A DNA stretch of 64,000 nucleotides from Brachyhypopomus gauderio (Eukaryota > Chordata > Actinopteri > Gymnotiformes > Hypopomidae): assembly GCF_052324685.1 (NCBI RefSeq), contig NC_135220.1, forward strand, positions 11,606,300 through 11,670,299. Reading direction: 5' to 3'. The notes under the pieces are model-generated. The model saw only the letters and a list, made by a program, of their open reading frames with translations. It made no database searches and was not told the origin of the DNA. Position numbers and translations under genes: made by a program. The first letter of the stretch is position 1. Each line of letters opens with the position of its first letter. This document shows positions 29,133-37,884 of this stretch, one piece after another.

Positions 29133-32100
29133 CTGCTGTCCTGTGTAGCGTAGGCCATCCAGATTGACCTTCCACTCTATGAGCAGCTGGTACTGTTCAG
29201 TTCTGCCACCCCAGATTCGCACCACGAAACACGACACTGACGTGTCCAGCAGCTCCGGCAGCATGGCGAAATCTAGACTCCGCCATGTCGGATTCTGAAC
29301 ACACGTGCAGACACGGACAGACACACACACACAAATTATGCATCAGTTGTAAACAACATAAGATGACAATACACTAGGTCTAAATCCTGAAAGCTGAAAT
29401 TAGGAGAAATACGTAAATTGTGTGTGACCTAATTAACTGGGACCTAAAATATTTGAACAAACTTAACAAAAGTGTGTAGTATGTGTGAGTGGAGAAGCCT
29501 TCTAACAGGATGTGCCAACATTACACATCAGGAGTCATACTGACAGTGTCAGCAAAACCCTCAATGGGGAGAAGAAAGACAGAGGGGAAGAGAGGAAGAG
29601 AGGGGATGGGAGGAGAGAAAAAGGAGATAGACAGGATGAAAGAGAGGAAGAGAGAGGGGAGAGATCAGGGGAGACACAAAAGGAGAAAAACAATAGAGAA
29701 GGAAGATGGGCATAGAAACAGGAAAGGGGTGAGGAAGCTGATGAACAGAAGGACCTGCAGCTAGCTGAGATGTGAGGACAGACAGGCCAGGGGGACAGAC
29801 AGACAGGCCAGGGGGACAGACAGACAGGCCAGGGGGACAGACAGACAGGCCAGGGGACAGACAGACAGACAGGCCAGGGGACAGACAGACAGGCCAGGGG
29901 GACAGACAGACAGACAGGCCAGGGGGACAGACAGACAGGCCAGGGGGACAGACAGACAGGCCAGGGGGACAGACAGACAGGCCAGGGGGACAGACAGACA
30001 GGCCAGGGGGACAGACAGACAGGCCAGGGGGACAGACAGACAGGCCAGGGGGACGGACAGACAGGCCAGGGGGACAGACAGACAGGCCAGGGGGACAGAC
30101 AGACAGGCCAGGGGGACAAACAGACAGGCCAGGGGGACAAACAGACAGGCCAGGGGGACAGACAGACAGGCCAGGGGGACAGACAGACAGGCCAGGGGGA
30201 CAGACAGACAGGCCAGGGGGACGGACAGACAGGCCAGGGGGACAGACAGACAGGCCAGGGGGACAGACAGACAGGCCAGGGGGACAAACAGACAGGCCAG
30301 GGGGACAAACAGACAGGCCAGGGGGACAAACAGACAGGCCAGGGGGACGGACAGACAGGCCAGGGGGACGGACAGACAGGCCAGGGGACAGACAGACAGG
30401 CCAGGGGACAGACAGACAGGATGAAGAGGACCACACAGCCCTGCTGAGCCATGTGGTCTCTATGTGGGTTTATTATTTCTTACAGAGGAGAAACAATAAG
30501 TCAAAATGACAAAGTCACTCAACTCCGTGGAACATCAAATACCCACTTTGTCATAGCTAGAGGTTTTCCATGGGTGACTTTAATTTGCTCAGTAAAGATA
30601 GGTGTGTTTGGTAAATACATTTTGGTTTATTGTGAGGTTTTTTGTTTGGTTACTGTAACGACTTAAGATGACGGTCATATGGCACTGCAGGAGCCTCTCA
30701 TGCATGAATAGAGATCATTCTAAAGAGTAACTCCATAGTGTAGAGCAGAGCCGGAGTGGCTAATCGGGAGGTTTGGGAGGATTCCCGATGGGCCGACTCA
30801 TGTCAATCTATAGTCTGGACCGGATTTGGGCATGAAACTCCTGGGCTGAAAAAGTGGCCCACTCCGGCCCTGGTGTAGAGACCCTGCTATGGCTGTTAGT
30901 GTTAAGGTAGTTCCAGTCCCAGCAACTCAAATGGAGCTACAGTATGTGCTTCTGTGACACTACAGCATCTGCATCCTCTGCTAATATCAAGTTCATGCAG
31001 ACTCCTGCAGGCTAGCAAGACCATGCCCCGGACCCCAGCTCCAGCCCAGCTCCCAGCACCTCCACACCTCAACCAATCAAACCAGAGCTCAGAGTTCCTA
31101 GCAAACATGTGGGGGCAGCTGGAAAACAGGGGGGGTCCCAGGTGGGGGACATACCACCACCACTCCACTACAGCAGGACAAGGCCATGCTCATAATGCTG
31201 CAATCATGTGACATTCAGACATGGGATTAATGATGTTAGTACACTGCAATACTGCCATTTAAATCTGACAACTACACACTTTATGATCAAATGCACATGA
31301 TGGGCAATCACATATAAATCAATGTTACAGGAAGAAACCCACCAGAGAGTCTCTGATGATCTCACTGCGGTAGAAGTCTGTTGGGGAGATGGACAGTGGA
31401 CACAGTAGTCAGACACAATTCGATAAACACATTGTATCTATAGTACCACATTCACTTTATAGTACCACATGCACTTTATAGTACCACATTCAGTCTATAG
31501 TACTACATTCTCTCTACAGTACTAAATCTATATACCTCAACACTTGCATACATACTCCTGGAAAAGGTACATTTATATTGTTATGTTAACATTACCAACG
31601 TGAAGTGGCTCAAATGTGATTTTTTTTTGTTTATACACAAATAAATCTTTTTAAGCAGACTTCTTATATGTCCTCCAACAAGTACATTTTTAAACAGGCC
31701 TTATGACAGGAAGAGTACAGATCTTATTAGTCATATAACAGGATTCTTACAAGACTTACAAGATTCCCAACATTCAAACCCACATGCCTTGATCTCACTG
31801 GATAACGTAAACGGAGCTGAATGAGGTGTGTAAACAACCTCTGAAGGCCACAACAAGAGAAGCACAAGGCACGGATCCACTGTCCATGACAGCCAAGACC
31901 ACGGAGAGGGTGAGAGAGAGCGGGGAAGGTCACCTCTAGAAATACGGTCACCCAGACACAAGTGCAGCGTGAAGTAGGTGTCAAGGAGCGGGGAGTGGTT
32001 CCGGTTCACGATGTTCCGCGCAGCGATGCTTCGCAGGTGGCGAAGACGTCTCTGTAGCAGAGAGGAGAGAGGGAGGGAGGGGGAGGGAGAAAGGGAGAGA

Positions 32101-34943
32101 GAGAGAGAGAGATATGGACAGGAAGTAATAGAGGTCATCAGTGTGTAAAGTGCTGTGCTGACGCCATCGTTTCATGCAGACCATTAGGTTCCAGCCCTTC
32201 TGCTGTTCCATGGAAAATGGCCTGAAGACAGGAAGTTACAACAGTTCAACAGCCACCCAGGACAGCCGAGAGAGCCCGGGAGTTACGACCCAGGGGGAAA
32301 TGAAAAAGGCTCAGAGAATTTGGAAAATCTGGAAAGATTTCTAAGAAAATCTAAGAAATTATCCACAATTTTCACATACTGTCTCTCACCAGTGTTTCCC
32401 AAATTCATTCTCTCTACATCTTCTTGTGCCAGTATATTTGACAAGTCCAGTCATGACCCTGTGCTTCTCCACACATATTAACTTACAGGACACATGATAA
32501 ACACTGCAGCGCATTAGAGACAAGACTATCACATAAATCATGTCAGACAGAAGGTCCTTGTCCATGTGTCCAAGAGTCCACTGTGACAGCCCAGAAGGGT
32601 ATAATCCACCCCAGAGCTCCATCCTCAGCTCCATCCCAAATTTTCTGCGTCCCAGGCAATGACAACATAAATGACAAAACACCAGACTGTCACAAACTTT
32701 ACACGGCTGATTCTCCCCTTGCACAGAAACAAGGATTTGCACTCATGTTAAGACCAGGCCACTGCAACACTGGCACATGAACTCAAGACAACACTCCTTT
32801 GTGTGGAGTACGTTAGCATAGGACCAGGCTCTGCTCCATACTGGATCATGATCTCACTGTTGGATGGTGGACACCAGGCTCAAAACATGCAGCTTTGGAA
32901 GAGACAGAGAACAGCACCCTTCAACATGGAGTCCTGGAAAGGTCAGAGAAAAGAATCACAGCCCAACATGTTGTCTTTTACAGAGAGATGGGGGCAGGGG
33001 GATCTGTGAAACAACAAGGCGTTATAGTGGGGCTTCAGTGCAAGGAGGCCAACATGTCCTGGATCTCTATGAGGAAATGACCCCATGGCAGGAGGGGCGC
33101 GTGTGCAGGCTGAGTACTGCCTGCCAGGCACCAAGACCCTGGGAGAGCCGGGCCTGCCAACACCTCAGCTCAGCACCTTCCTGCAGCACCACTGCCCCTC
33201 AGGCATTAGGACACAAATCTAAGTCACGGGGCTCCCTTATGGATTAAGAGCTACTGAAACAAAAAACTCATTTTGTTCAGGGGAAAGTTTTGCCTCTGAT
33301 CTGTATTCCACACTGAACACAAAATACCAGAAAAAAGAGCAAAGCTACAACACACTTAATAAAAAACTTATTAATAAAAGCAAGGCTGAGAAGTAGGCCC
33401 ATCTTGGTCTTGAAGAGATTCCCAGACAGACTGATGATCAGGCAGATACTACAAACACACACAGAAATACAGCAAGGTTTGTAATGCATGATCAAAGTAC
33501 ACAAAGCTCACTTTAATAAATTACAAAAACTGTGGCATGTCCCTCAAACATTTTATTGTGCAGCAGTATCAAAACTGTCCTGTCAAGCATAAAGGACTAG
33601 AAATCTAACAGACTTTGTCTACACCAGAAAGCCTGTCAGAAAACAAAGCAATGACAGGCATGTAAGGGCAGTTATAATAACCATTTCCTGAGAAATGGAA
33701 CTTATTAGTTACAGGTTTGACTTTCGCTGGGTTTGATCTGTAAAACAGGGGCTTCACCTACTGTACTGCACATTTCCTCAAATGTTGCTCTGTGAAACTC
33801 GAGGAGATCCACGACACCATGGTTGTACTCAATAACTAAATACAGCCTTCATTTACTTTGCCTGTCGTGAATAACACAGCAGTTGCAGTATGCTGTATGA
33901 GTAGACAGTTACGCAAGGGTTATGGTGTGTTACTGCACTCCAAGCAAAGCACAGAGAGCTCTTTGTTTATTCGGTTGAGTATGTGAAATGTAAGGCACAA
34001 TAACGGGACAGTTAATGAACACAGTGTAAGTGCAGCTTACACAAGCCGCGCATAATGCACACTCAACATATCCAAACCGTTCATTCACCAAATTTACAAC
34101 CGACGTCTCCTTTAAGATTAATACCTAGCTGTGGACAGTCAGCTTGCTCTTTGGACACTTTTTTGTGGAAAGTTACCAGTTATTAAAACTGAAGCCCCGG
34201 TGTTGTTTCAGAAAGCGAGCTAACTAGTTTGCTCTGTCCAGGAGACTGGGTAGATAAAGGGACCCTGGGCACCCAGCTAGTAAACCGAGGAATTAGCTGC
34301 TAAGCTAACAGGCTAGCTAACGTCACCCAGTGTTGTCAACCACGGTTAACGGCGAGCTAAGTCGCTCTACGAGTCAACCTACTCAAACCCCGCGAAGGGA
34401 AATGAGAGGCGAGTTTCTCTCAAATGTCACTCGGCTTTCTCACAACCGTGTATCCCACTCTAGCCTGCCCTGGTTCACCCTCGTCGGTTTGCCAGTCAGC
34501 CAGCCAGCTAGCCACAACACCGGACTGCTGCTTAGCAACGTTAGCCAGCGGGCTAAGTGATGGCTGCTCTCTTCTGCGTCTCGCGGGCTAAGTGACGGGT
34601 GCTCGCGGCTGCGTCTCGCGCTGCGTCTCACGCAGCCCGCCACTGAACTCGAACACGAAGCGTCATATCGGCTCCCGAGCCTACGAGGCTCTCGGGGCGT
34701 TAAGACAGGCTCAAGGCCCGCGGCAGAAACGTTGTGACCGGGGCTGTTATGACATGTGACACCGGACCGCTTGTGTCCGTCCGTAAGCCCGTGATTCCGA
34801 GGCCGATAAACCCGCACTGCGGGTCCCGGGCCCGCGGGTCCCACCTGCTGCGACGTCAGGTCCACATGAAAGGTCCGCGACGACGCCGCCGCGGTGCCGC
34901 CGACGGACGCGGAGGAGACGGCGAGGTCCCACACGGAGCTCAT
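2721..34943 (-). CDS. uvrag: uvrag, UV radiation resistance-associated protein; 5' eleven coding exons, C-terminus off the left edge
   Basis: Joined minus-strand exons are 34845-34943, 31934-32051, 31343-31377, 29133-29294, 26791-26865, 26539-26624, 12500-12605, 8298-8424, 4731-4815, 2930-3017 and 2721-2781. All junctions are GT-AG and phases agree, giving 347 codons plus one base. The protein follows vertebrate UVRAG closely: [18 protein letters not shown] (exon 2), NPTWRSLDF and [10 protein letters not shown] (exon 4), [12 protein letters not shown] (exon 5), [19 protein letters not shown] (exon 7) and [12 protein letters not shown] (exon 11). Residues about 34-163 correspond to the C2 domain. 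Residues about 192-300 are rich in K, E, Q and L and fit the coiled coil that pairs with Beclin-1. Exons 10-11 begin the following conserved domain. Known role of the family: subunit of the VPS34-Beclin-1 complex II in autophagosome maturation and endosomal traffic. Human UVRAG is 699 aa, so about half is missing. The start was chosen because the frame opens upstream of the conserved SASVGG stretch. Confidence 0.95.
2930..3017 (-). CDS. uvrag: uvrag exon 10
   Basis: 88 nt encoding [18 protein letters not shown] then [12 protein letters not shown], close to human [29 protein letters not shown]. Donor GTG|GTGAGT, leaving phase 0. Confidence 0.95.
3243..3956. repeat. 20/31-bp composite minisatellite
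   Basis: Units are CAGTGATTCTACAGTCAGWC, with or without an inserted CAGTGATTCACTGATT-type block. It fills much of uvrag intron 9. Confidence 0.9.
4640..4716. repeat. CA microsatellite, about 38 repeats
   Basis: Uninterrupted CA run ending about 14 nt from the uvrag exon 9 donor. Confidence 0.97.
4731..4815 (-). CDS. uvrag: uvrag exon 9 (coiled coil)
   Basis: 85 nt entered after one base and left with two. It encodes [18 protein letters not shown] and QQKECTAK, matching the human segment that ends RKECTAKR. Acceptor CTTCAG, donor CG|GTGAGG. A CA/GT microsatellite starts about 14 nt beyond the donor. Confidence 0.92.
4845..4874. repeat. GA microsatellite beside uvrag exon 9 acceptor
   Basis: Short GA run. 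On the gene strand it is a CT tract about 30-60 nt upstream of the exon 9 acceptor and may add to its pyrimidine tract. Confidence 0.85.
5585..5993. repeat. Cluster of CA and GT microsatellites
   Basis: CA run at 5585-5616, GT run at 5695-5745 and CA run at 5943-5993. The first two are in opposite sense about 80 bp apart and could pair as a hairpin. Confidence 0.9.
6335..7004. repeat. 59-62-bp minisatellite, 11 copies
   Basis: The unit includes CATTTGTGTAGTCCTGTGAG, then TACAAGCGCA and CACACAGCCCAGACCAGCAG. Copies differ mainly by an inserted AAA. uvrag intron 8. Confidence 0.95.
7041..7262. repeat. GT-rich degenerate tract with a GT run
   Basis: Imperfect GTGTGAGAG-type repeats lead into a clean GT run at 7221-7257. 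Confidence 0.85.
7606..8019. repeat. About 64-bp minisatellite, 6 copies
   Basis: The unit has GCCTCACGCAGTCACATCAA, then CACACACGTGTGTGATACAG and GGGAGAGACAGAGAGAAAGA. CACACACGTGTGTG is a small palindrome in each copy. Confidence 0.93.
8113..8150. repeat. GT microsatellite
   Basis: Pure GT run in uvrag intron 8. Confidence 0.95.
8298..8424 (-). CDS. uvrag: uvrag exon 8 (coiled coil)
   Basis: 127 nt encoding 42 residues plus one base. It is rich in K, E, R and Q, including [20 protein letters not shown], which matches human [20 protein letters not shown]. Acceptor CTGCAG, donor AAAG|GTGACC. Confidence 0.93.
8575..10492. repeat. 1.9-kb 14/20-bp minisatellite
   Basis: Units are ATGGAGTAACAGAG (14 bp) or the same with a 6-bp GGAGAT insertion (20 bp). 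It is the largest array in the window and gives a false minus-strand frame of 672 codons. uvrag intron 7. Confidence 0.96.
10563..12369. other. Intron 7 DNA of uvrag with little repeat content
   Basis: Apart from a GA run (11349-11396), short CA runs near 11610 and 11985, and an AATTCAATTCAATGGAGC segment common in fish genomes (10825), I see no gene, transposon end or RNA gene here. Confidence 0.6.
11349..11396. repeat. GA microsatellite
   Basis: Pure GA run of about 24 repeats. Confidence 0.95.
12370..12478. repeat. 23-bp GC-rich repeat, 5 copies, next to uvrag exon 7 donor
   Basis: The unit is GTCAGTGTGGGCGGGCGGGG plus CTG. It ends 21 nt from the exon 7 donor. Its G-runs fall on the plus strand. 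Confidence 0.92.
12500..12605 (-). CDS. uvrag: uvrag exon 7 (start of coiled coil)
   Basis: 106 nt, completing an Arg codon from exon 6 and ending in phase 0: [27 protein letters not shown] and ALCTEQ. Acceptor TTCCAG, donor CAG|GTGAGA. Intron 6 upstream is about 13.9 kb. A 23-bp GC-rich repeat array begins about 21 nt past the donor. Confidence 0.96.
12997..13433. repeat. 34-bp minisatellite, about 13 copies
   Basis: The unit is ACACAGCAGAGATCAGACCG, then AGGTCAGCCAGTCT. Units with ACTAAGG form a second subtype toward the right. uvrag intron 6. Confidence 0.95.
13844..13897. repeat. GA microsatellite
   Basis: Pure GA run of 27 repeats. Confidence 0.95.
14239..14418. repeat. GT run and CT run
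   Basis: GT run at 14239-14268 and CT run at 14392-14418. Confidence 0.9.
15089..15391. repeat. 34-bp minisatellite, about 9 copies
   Basis: The unit is CAGCACCTCAGGGCCCTAAT, then CCCAGCAGGACAAA. Confidence 0.93.
15853..15873. repeat. G homopolymer (21 G)
   Basis: Uninterrupted G run on the plus strand. Confidence 0.9.
16106..16793. repeat. Compound CA plus 26-bp minisatellite
   Basis: A constant block CCTTAAACCAAAACACAATC plus ATACCAA alternates with CA runs of 4 to about 24 repeats. The right-hand copies are more diverged. It abuts the hAT copy 1 region. Confidence 0.94.
16885..18037. mobile_element. hAT-type non-autonomous DNA transposon, 1153 bp, copy 1
   Basis: The ends are inverted repeats: TAGGGCTGAACGATT at the left and its exact complement at the right (15 bp). 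Directly outside is a perfect 8-bp target duplication GTATGTAG (16877-16884 and 18038-18045). An 8-bp duplication and short inverted ends are typical of hAT elements. No transposase frame is visible inside, so it would need a helper. It lies in uvrag intron 6. Confidence 0.85.
18054..18279. repeat. CA-rich repeat between the two hAT elements
   Basis: Imperfect units of CCTCACATTACCCACTCACC with CA runs. The same repeat resumes at 19473-19680, so hAT copy 2 split it. Confidence 0.85.
18280..19472. mobile_element. hAT-type non-autonomous DNA transposon, 1193 bp, copy 2
   Basis: The left end TAGGGGTGCACGAT and the complement of the right end TAGGGCTGTACGAT agree at 12 of 14 bases. The flanks CCACACAC (18272-18279 and 19473-19480) form an 8-bp target duplication, although the CA-rich surroundings weaken this. 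Interior frames reach only about 130 aa and match nothing I recognise. It lies 242 bp from copy 1. Confidence 0.75.
19473..19680. repeat. Right half of the split CA-rich repeat
   Basis: It continues the CCTCACATTACCCACTCACC units seen left of hAT copy 2, beginning with the duplicated CCACACAC. Confidence 0.85.
19903..21252. repeat. 1.35-kb C-rich minisatellite (24/12-bp units)
   Basis: Units are CACCCCTCCTACACCCGCCC-like with 12-bp CTCCTACACCCT inserts. The plus strand has almost no G outside the CCCGCCC motif. The minus strand, which is the uvrag transcript strand, is very G-rich. Frames of 655 and 495 codons here are artefacts. Confidence 0.96.
21467..21508. repeat. CA microsatellite
   Basis: Pure CA run of about 21 repeats. 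Confidence 0.95.
24009..24041. repeat. ATC trinucleotide repeat
   Basis: About 10 ATC copies. Confidence 0.9.
24502..24562. repeat. CA microsatellite
   Basis: Pure CA run of about 30 repeats. Confidence 0.96.
25641..26572. repeat. 45/47-bp minisatellite derived from uvrag exon 6 and its donor, about 20 copies
   Basis: The plus-strand unit is CATACCTCAGCAGAGAGAAC, then ACACACYGTAGGAGTTTCAT and CCTCAGT. On the minus strand each unit has GAAACTCCTACAGTGTGTTC, then TCTCTGCTGAG, the last 31 nt of exon 6, then GTATGA, its donor. The rightmost copy is the exon itself. Copies nearest the exon include 45-bp forms identical in length to the exon. Most distal copies carry an extra GT. Confidence 0.95.
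26539..26624 (-). CDS. uvrag: uvrag exon 6, source of the adjoining minisatellite
   Basis: 86 nt, entered in phase 0 and left with two bases. It encodes [17 protein letters not shown] then [11 protein letters not shown], matching human [20 protein letters not shown]. The last 31 nt and the donor CTGAG|GTATGA recur about 20 times in the array immediately 3' of it (25641-26572). Retention of the human match here and phase agreement with exon 7 identify this copy as the functional one. Confidence 0.93.
26791..26865 (-). CDS. uvrag: uvrag exon 5
   Basis: 25 codons, phase 0 at both ends: [18 protein letters not shown] followed by AADFDQK. This is the invariant end of the C2-domain region. Acceptor CTCAG, donor GTAGGA. 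Confidence 0.95.
26866..27298. other. Intron 4 DNA of uvrag, AT-rich
   Basis: Contains an AT-rich tract (26920-26990). No gene or element recognised. Confidence 0.6.
27299..27571 (+). mobile_element. Possible solo LTR or LTR fragment
   Basis: After a GT run, the sequence has the layout of the LTR at 38902: CACACCTGTCCTTCGTC, then TATTTAAGG, then a CT-rich stretch, ending near TTGTGACA. No target duplication could be fixed. It lies in uvrag intron 4. Confidence 0.3.
28260..29035 (+). pseudogene. Decayed non-LTR retrotransposon reverse-transcriptase fragment
   Basis: In shifting plus-strand frames I read remnants of a LINE polymerase: MYQGD, then [12 protein letters not shown] (the usual DDIKLYAK context), KYLGI, then [10 protein letters not shown] and [12 protein letters not shown], ending near AKIL. 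These blocks are in the right order for the RT core and C-terminal part of a fish LINE. Frames are broken by stops and shifts, and the 5' half is missing. The fragment ends about 100 bp from uvrag exon 4, in intron 4. Confidence 0.6.
29101..29130. repeat. GT microsatellite forming the uvrag exon 4 splice donor region
   Basis: 15 GT repeats. The gene strand reads CAG|GTACACAC from intron position 1, so the repeat begins at +3. Confidence 0.95.
29133..29294 (-). CDS. uvrag: uvrag exon 4 (C2 domain core)
   Basis: 54 codons, phase 0 at both ends, starting NPTWRSLDF and ending LRYTGQQ. It contains [14 protein letters not shown] and LLIEWKV of the C2 domain. The donor is CAG|GTAC, and a CA run (GT on the plus strand) starts at intron position 3, so the intron opens directly into a microsatellite. 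Confidence 0.96.
29773..30419. repeat. 21-bp minisatellite, about 31 copies
   Basis: The unit is ACAGGCCAGGGGGACAGACA plus G, with occasional GGACGGAC and GGACAAAC variants arranged in higher-order blocks. uvrag intron 3. Confidence 0.96.
30746..30872. mobile_element. Short hAT-type MITE, 127 bp
   Basis: The left end CAGAGCCGGAGTGGC is the near-complement of the right end (CAGGGCCGGAGTGGG read from the other side). It is flanked by a perfect 8-bp duplication GTGTAGAG (30738-30745 and 30873-30880). It lies in uvrag intron 3, about 330 bp from the end of the 21-bp minisatellite. Confidence 0.8.
31343..31377 (-). CDS. uvrag: uvrag exon 3 (35-nt micro-exon)
   Basis: With the base carried from exon 2 it encodes [12 protein letters not shown], matching the human EFYRSEVIKNSL segment. 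Acceptor CAACAG, donor GTGGGT, leaving phase 0. It is too short to stand out as an ORF and was placed by homology and phase. Confidence 0.93.
31378..31933. other. uvrag intron 2
   Basis: It contains four imperfect copies of TAGTACCACATTCACTTTA (31441-31520). Nothing else was recognised. Confidence 0.6.
31934..32051 (-). CDS. uvrag: uvrag exon 2
   Basis: 118 nt, entered in phase 0 and left with one base. It encodes [18 protein letters not shown] and [11 protein letters not shown], nearly identical to human. The acceptor tract on the minus strand is a CT-rich run; the matching plus-strand GA run is at 32093-32112. The donor is GTGACC. Confidence 0.95.
32052..34844. other. uvrag intron 1
   Basis: A GA run (about 32093-32112) lies just upstream of the exon 2 acceptor. 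The rest is mostly unique DNA, becoming CpG-rich after 34560. No gene was recognised. Confidence 0.6.
34845..34943 (-). CDS. uvrag: uvrag exon 1 (coding part)
   Basis: Thirty-three codons begin [16 protein letters not shown] and end LTSQQ, then donor GTGGGA, phase 0. The SASVGG and LTSQQ ends match the human N-terminus, while the middle is shorter. The first eight or so residues have no clear human counterpart. The exon lies in CpG-rich DNA. Confidence 0.88.
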
Positions 34944-35270
34944 CCTTCTAACGGCGCGGCATGGGCGCTCGCCTCAGTCAGCAGCCCAGCTCGCTCATGC
35001 CCCATCCGCGGTTCCGACCCAGCCACCTTCGCAGTAATGGGTTTAAGTCCGAGCCACGTCGTGCTTCATTGACTAATAATAAAACAAACAAACACGATAT
35101 GGCGGCTCTGTGCGCCGCGTTATAAACAAAGTCAGCCTCGCTTAGATAGCCATTCTCCCGACCTTGATGGCCAAACCTTCGCGCGACTGCGATTGGTTAC
35201 TGCGTTTGCCAATCAATAAAATATGCAAGGAGCGCAAGTTGGTGCAGTGAGTCGATTGGCCCGAAAGCTT
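34944..35270 (-). promoter_or_regulatory. Probable uvrag 5' UTR and CpG-rich promoter
   Basis: The DNA just upstream of the uvrag start is CpG-rich and has no TATA box near the start. A YY1-like ATGGCGGC lies at 35099-35106. CCAAT-type motifs (ATTGG or CCAAT) lie near 35190, 35210 and 35254. This pattern is common in housekeeping promoters. The transcription start cannot be placed from sequence alone. Confidence 0.45.
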
Positions 35271-37600
35271 ATCAATCAGGGAAACGGGGCGGGGACTACG
35301 TCTGGGAGGCGGGGCTGAGCTGAGTTTGTGCAAATATGAGGAAGTCAAGGGGCGAGATTCTGGTAACGTGACCCTCCCAGAGATTTAAAATATACACGAT
35401 TTAGAAAGATGCGATCTCAACGCTGTTTACGGCAAATGCAAATTCCTCGTGCACGTTTTCTTGGAAATAAGAGGACAAAACAAACCTATACTAATCTGAA
35501 TAAGATGTGCTAGTGTAGCGATGCATTTCTTCCGTGGAGAAACACAACAAGAAAAGAGCAAACAAACTGGCCAGACAAGGGCAAGGAAATAAAAACATTT
35601 AAACTGCTGTAATGTGTTTATTGTCGCATTGTCGTTAGATCCCCCACTGGAGGGCACCGATGAGTTTTCCCTTGTAGTATCAGGTCGCCATTGCTGGTTT
35701 GTTGGGAAACCAAGAAACGATGCGAATTGATGCCGCAGTTCATTCATCTCGACTCTTACTGCTGTCTAACGAGAACCTCTCAATGTTATATATGTACTGT
35801 AACATATACGAGATGTACTGCAATATGCACATGTAAAATAACATACACGTAGTTTAATATGGGTGAGCGTCTGGGGAGGCAATTTTACAGTATAATTTAC
35901 AGTTTACACAATTATCTGTCTGACCAGTGTTCTTTACAAACGAACCGAGCGCCTGACTGTGTCTTATCTGAATACACTCGCTTATATAAAGATATTTTGC
36001 CTTAACAAAATGAACAAGTCTATAAATTGTAAGTGTAGTCGGTGTCCTTTCTTGTAGGAATACCCACACAGGCCAGACGGACGCCGAAAGCAGCAGGCCA
36101 TCGGTCCTTGGTGAGCTAGAACGAGAAGAACTGGGTCCTGTCCAAACACAGTTTACTGGAGCACGTCCCATCACGTTCCTGACCTGCTGTGTTTGGATCA
36201 TGCTTGAGAAGAAAAAGTGTTTACATCTGAAAGACAATAATCGTTTTTTTGTAAAAGTTATTTTATTTCTTTATCACATGTAATTATTACTTAATTACAT
36301 TTTATGTTTGTTATTCTGATTATTATAGGTTTTGCCATTTTATTAAATTATTTTATTGTTGTTTTCTTCTATTATTCTAATTATTTTATTATTTTATTAC
36401 CTTATTTTATTGTGTTTTTCTTTTACTTGATCTGAGTTTTACTTGTTCTGAGTTTTACACTCTGAGTTGCATGTATGTATGAAAGGTGCTATACAAATAA
36501 AGATTATTATTATTATGTTGCACACATTTTCTGTATTAAATACAGATTATCTAAGGGAGCTGGTGTTTCTTTCTGTGGTGTGGGTGTGTGTGCACACGTA
36601 CACACGCGTGCATTCTTTTGGTCCAGAGAAGAAGCCACACAGTAGCTTTATGCATTGTTTATTCTAGAAATATATAAAAGTTTAATTTAAAGATTCACTG
36701 TGCACAAATTGGAGAGGGCACGGAAAGTTTGATTACTGTAGTTCTGCCTGCAATTGTCCAAGCCCTGCTCACAACTACTAAGCCCCGCCCTTGACTCCGC
36801 CCTTGACTCCGCCCTTGAACGTGTCTCGTGCTGGACGTCTGCAGCACCTCTCTTGCCTTCCCTGCATGCTGATGTGAAGTGTTGAATCCAATCAACACGA
36901 CGGTAATTAAACGTTCAACATCACTTAGTTAGCGCACAATCAACAGAACAGACACTGTGAGTTACCTACAGTCTGTGGCCAAATAAACAAAGTCAGTACT
37001 GTACATTCACTCACTCCCTGATGATTATAATCATTATTAATATTTTATTAAGCAACATCACCTTTTTCCTTTCCTTTTTCCCCTTCTAAAGAAGGCGCAT
37101 ATTAATTTGGTGAAATTTGCATATTAAAATTATGCCAATACAAATTAACATGGACTGTTTTTAAAATAATGAGTTTCACTTCTGGTTCAATCACTGTTCC
37201 ATTGACGCAAAAAGGTGTGAATTATGAACCAGATCATTTACATTTTCACAATCGTTTACAACCTGAGGGCCACAGAACCATTAACCATCTACGTGATCTC
37301 CATGACGCTTGCATTGTTTGTGCAAAAATAATAAAAAATAATAACTTAGGGGAATAAACAAACCTTCTGTCACTTAAACGAGTTTAAAAATAGAAATTCT
37401 CGGTTTTCTAGAATTCTGAGTTTGTTAGTTGTTTGAAAGTGACCCATGGTCATCATTTTTTATGACAATAGCTGCTATGAAACATGGCATCAGTTATAAT
37501 GAGAAGCTTGTTACTGAACACCGCCACCTAGTGGCACGGACCAACAACAACACACAGTGATCTATGTATCTCATCCATCCTAATTTGTTTTGTATAATAG
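35271..37600. other. Intergenic DNA between uvrag and dgat2
   Basis: Mostly unique, AT-rich at 36240-36520 with a LINE/SINE tail. Three copies of a CCGCCCTTGACT 12-bp unit lie at 36785-36820. Frames up to 127 aa match nothing known. Confidence 0.6.
36461..36520 (+). mobile_element. LINE/SINE 3' tail remnant
   Basis: The stretch GAAAGGTGCTATACAAATAA followed by a short ATT repeat resembles the 3' end shared by many fish LINE2-type elements and their SINEs. No body upstream was recognised in the AT-rich DNA at 36240-36460. Confidence 0.45.
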
Positions 37601-37630
37601 TCCTATATATAAAGAAAGCACATAAGACTT

Positions 37631-37636
37631 TTTAAT
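37631..37636 (-). promoter_or_regulatory. Candidate dgat2 polyadenylation signal (ATTAAA)
   Basis: The minus strand reads ATTAAA about 250 nt past the dgat2 stop. It is the common variant of AATAAA. No canonical AATAAA was seen closer to the stop, so this is a candidate only. Confidence 0.3.
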
Positions 37637-37884
37637 ACAGATTAAAAACCTGTACCCTTTGCAGGGCATAATCTGAGTATTTGTGAAAAATGTCTCCCAT
37701 TCAAGCAGCACTACTAACAACCCCCTCACCCCCTGGGAGAGGCCAAGGGAAACCCCAGACGGGGGAAGATAACGTTCTGCATGTTCACCAGGCCTCCTTT
37801 CACCTCCTTCAGAATGAGACACTTCAGCGGGGCAGCTGTTCCTGGATTGGCTCAGACACTTCAGCTGCACCACCCCTGATTGGC

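Noticed and set aside
29535..30509. Frames of 245-305 codons (RPGGQTD, WPVCLSP repeats) on both strands
   Set aside because: They are translations of the 21-bp minisatellite in uvrag intron 3, open on both strands because the unit is a multiple of three.
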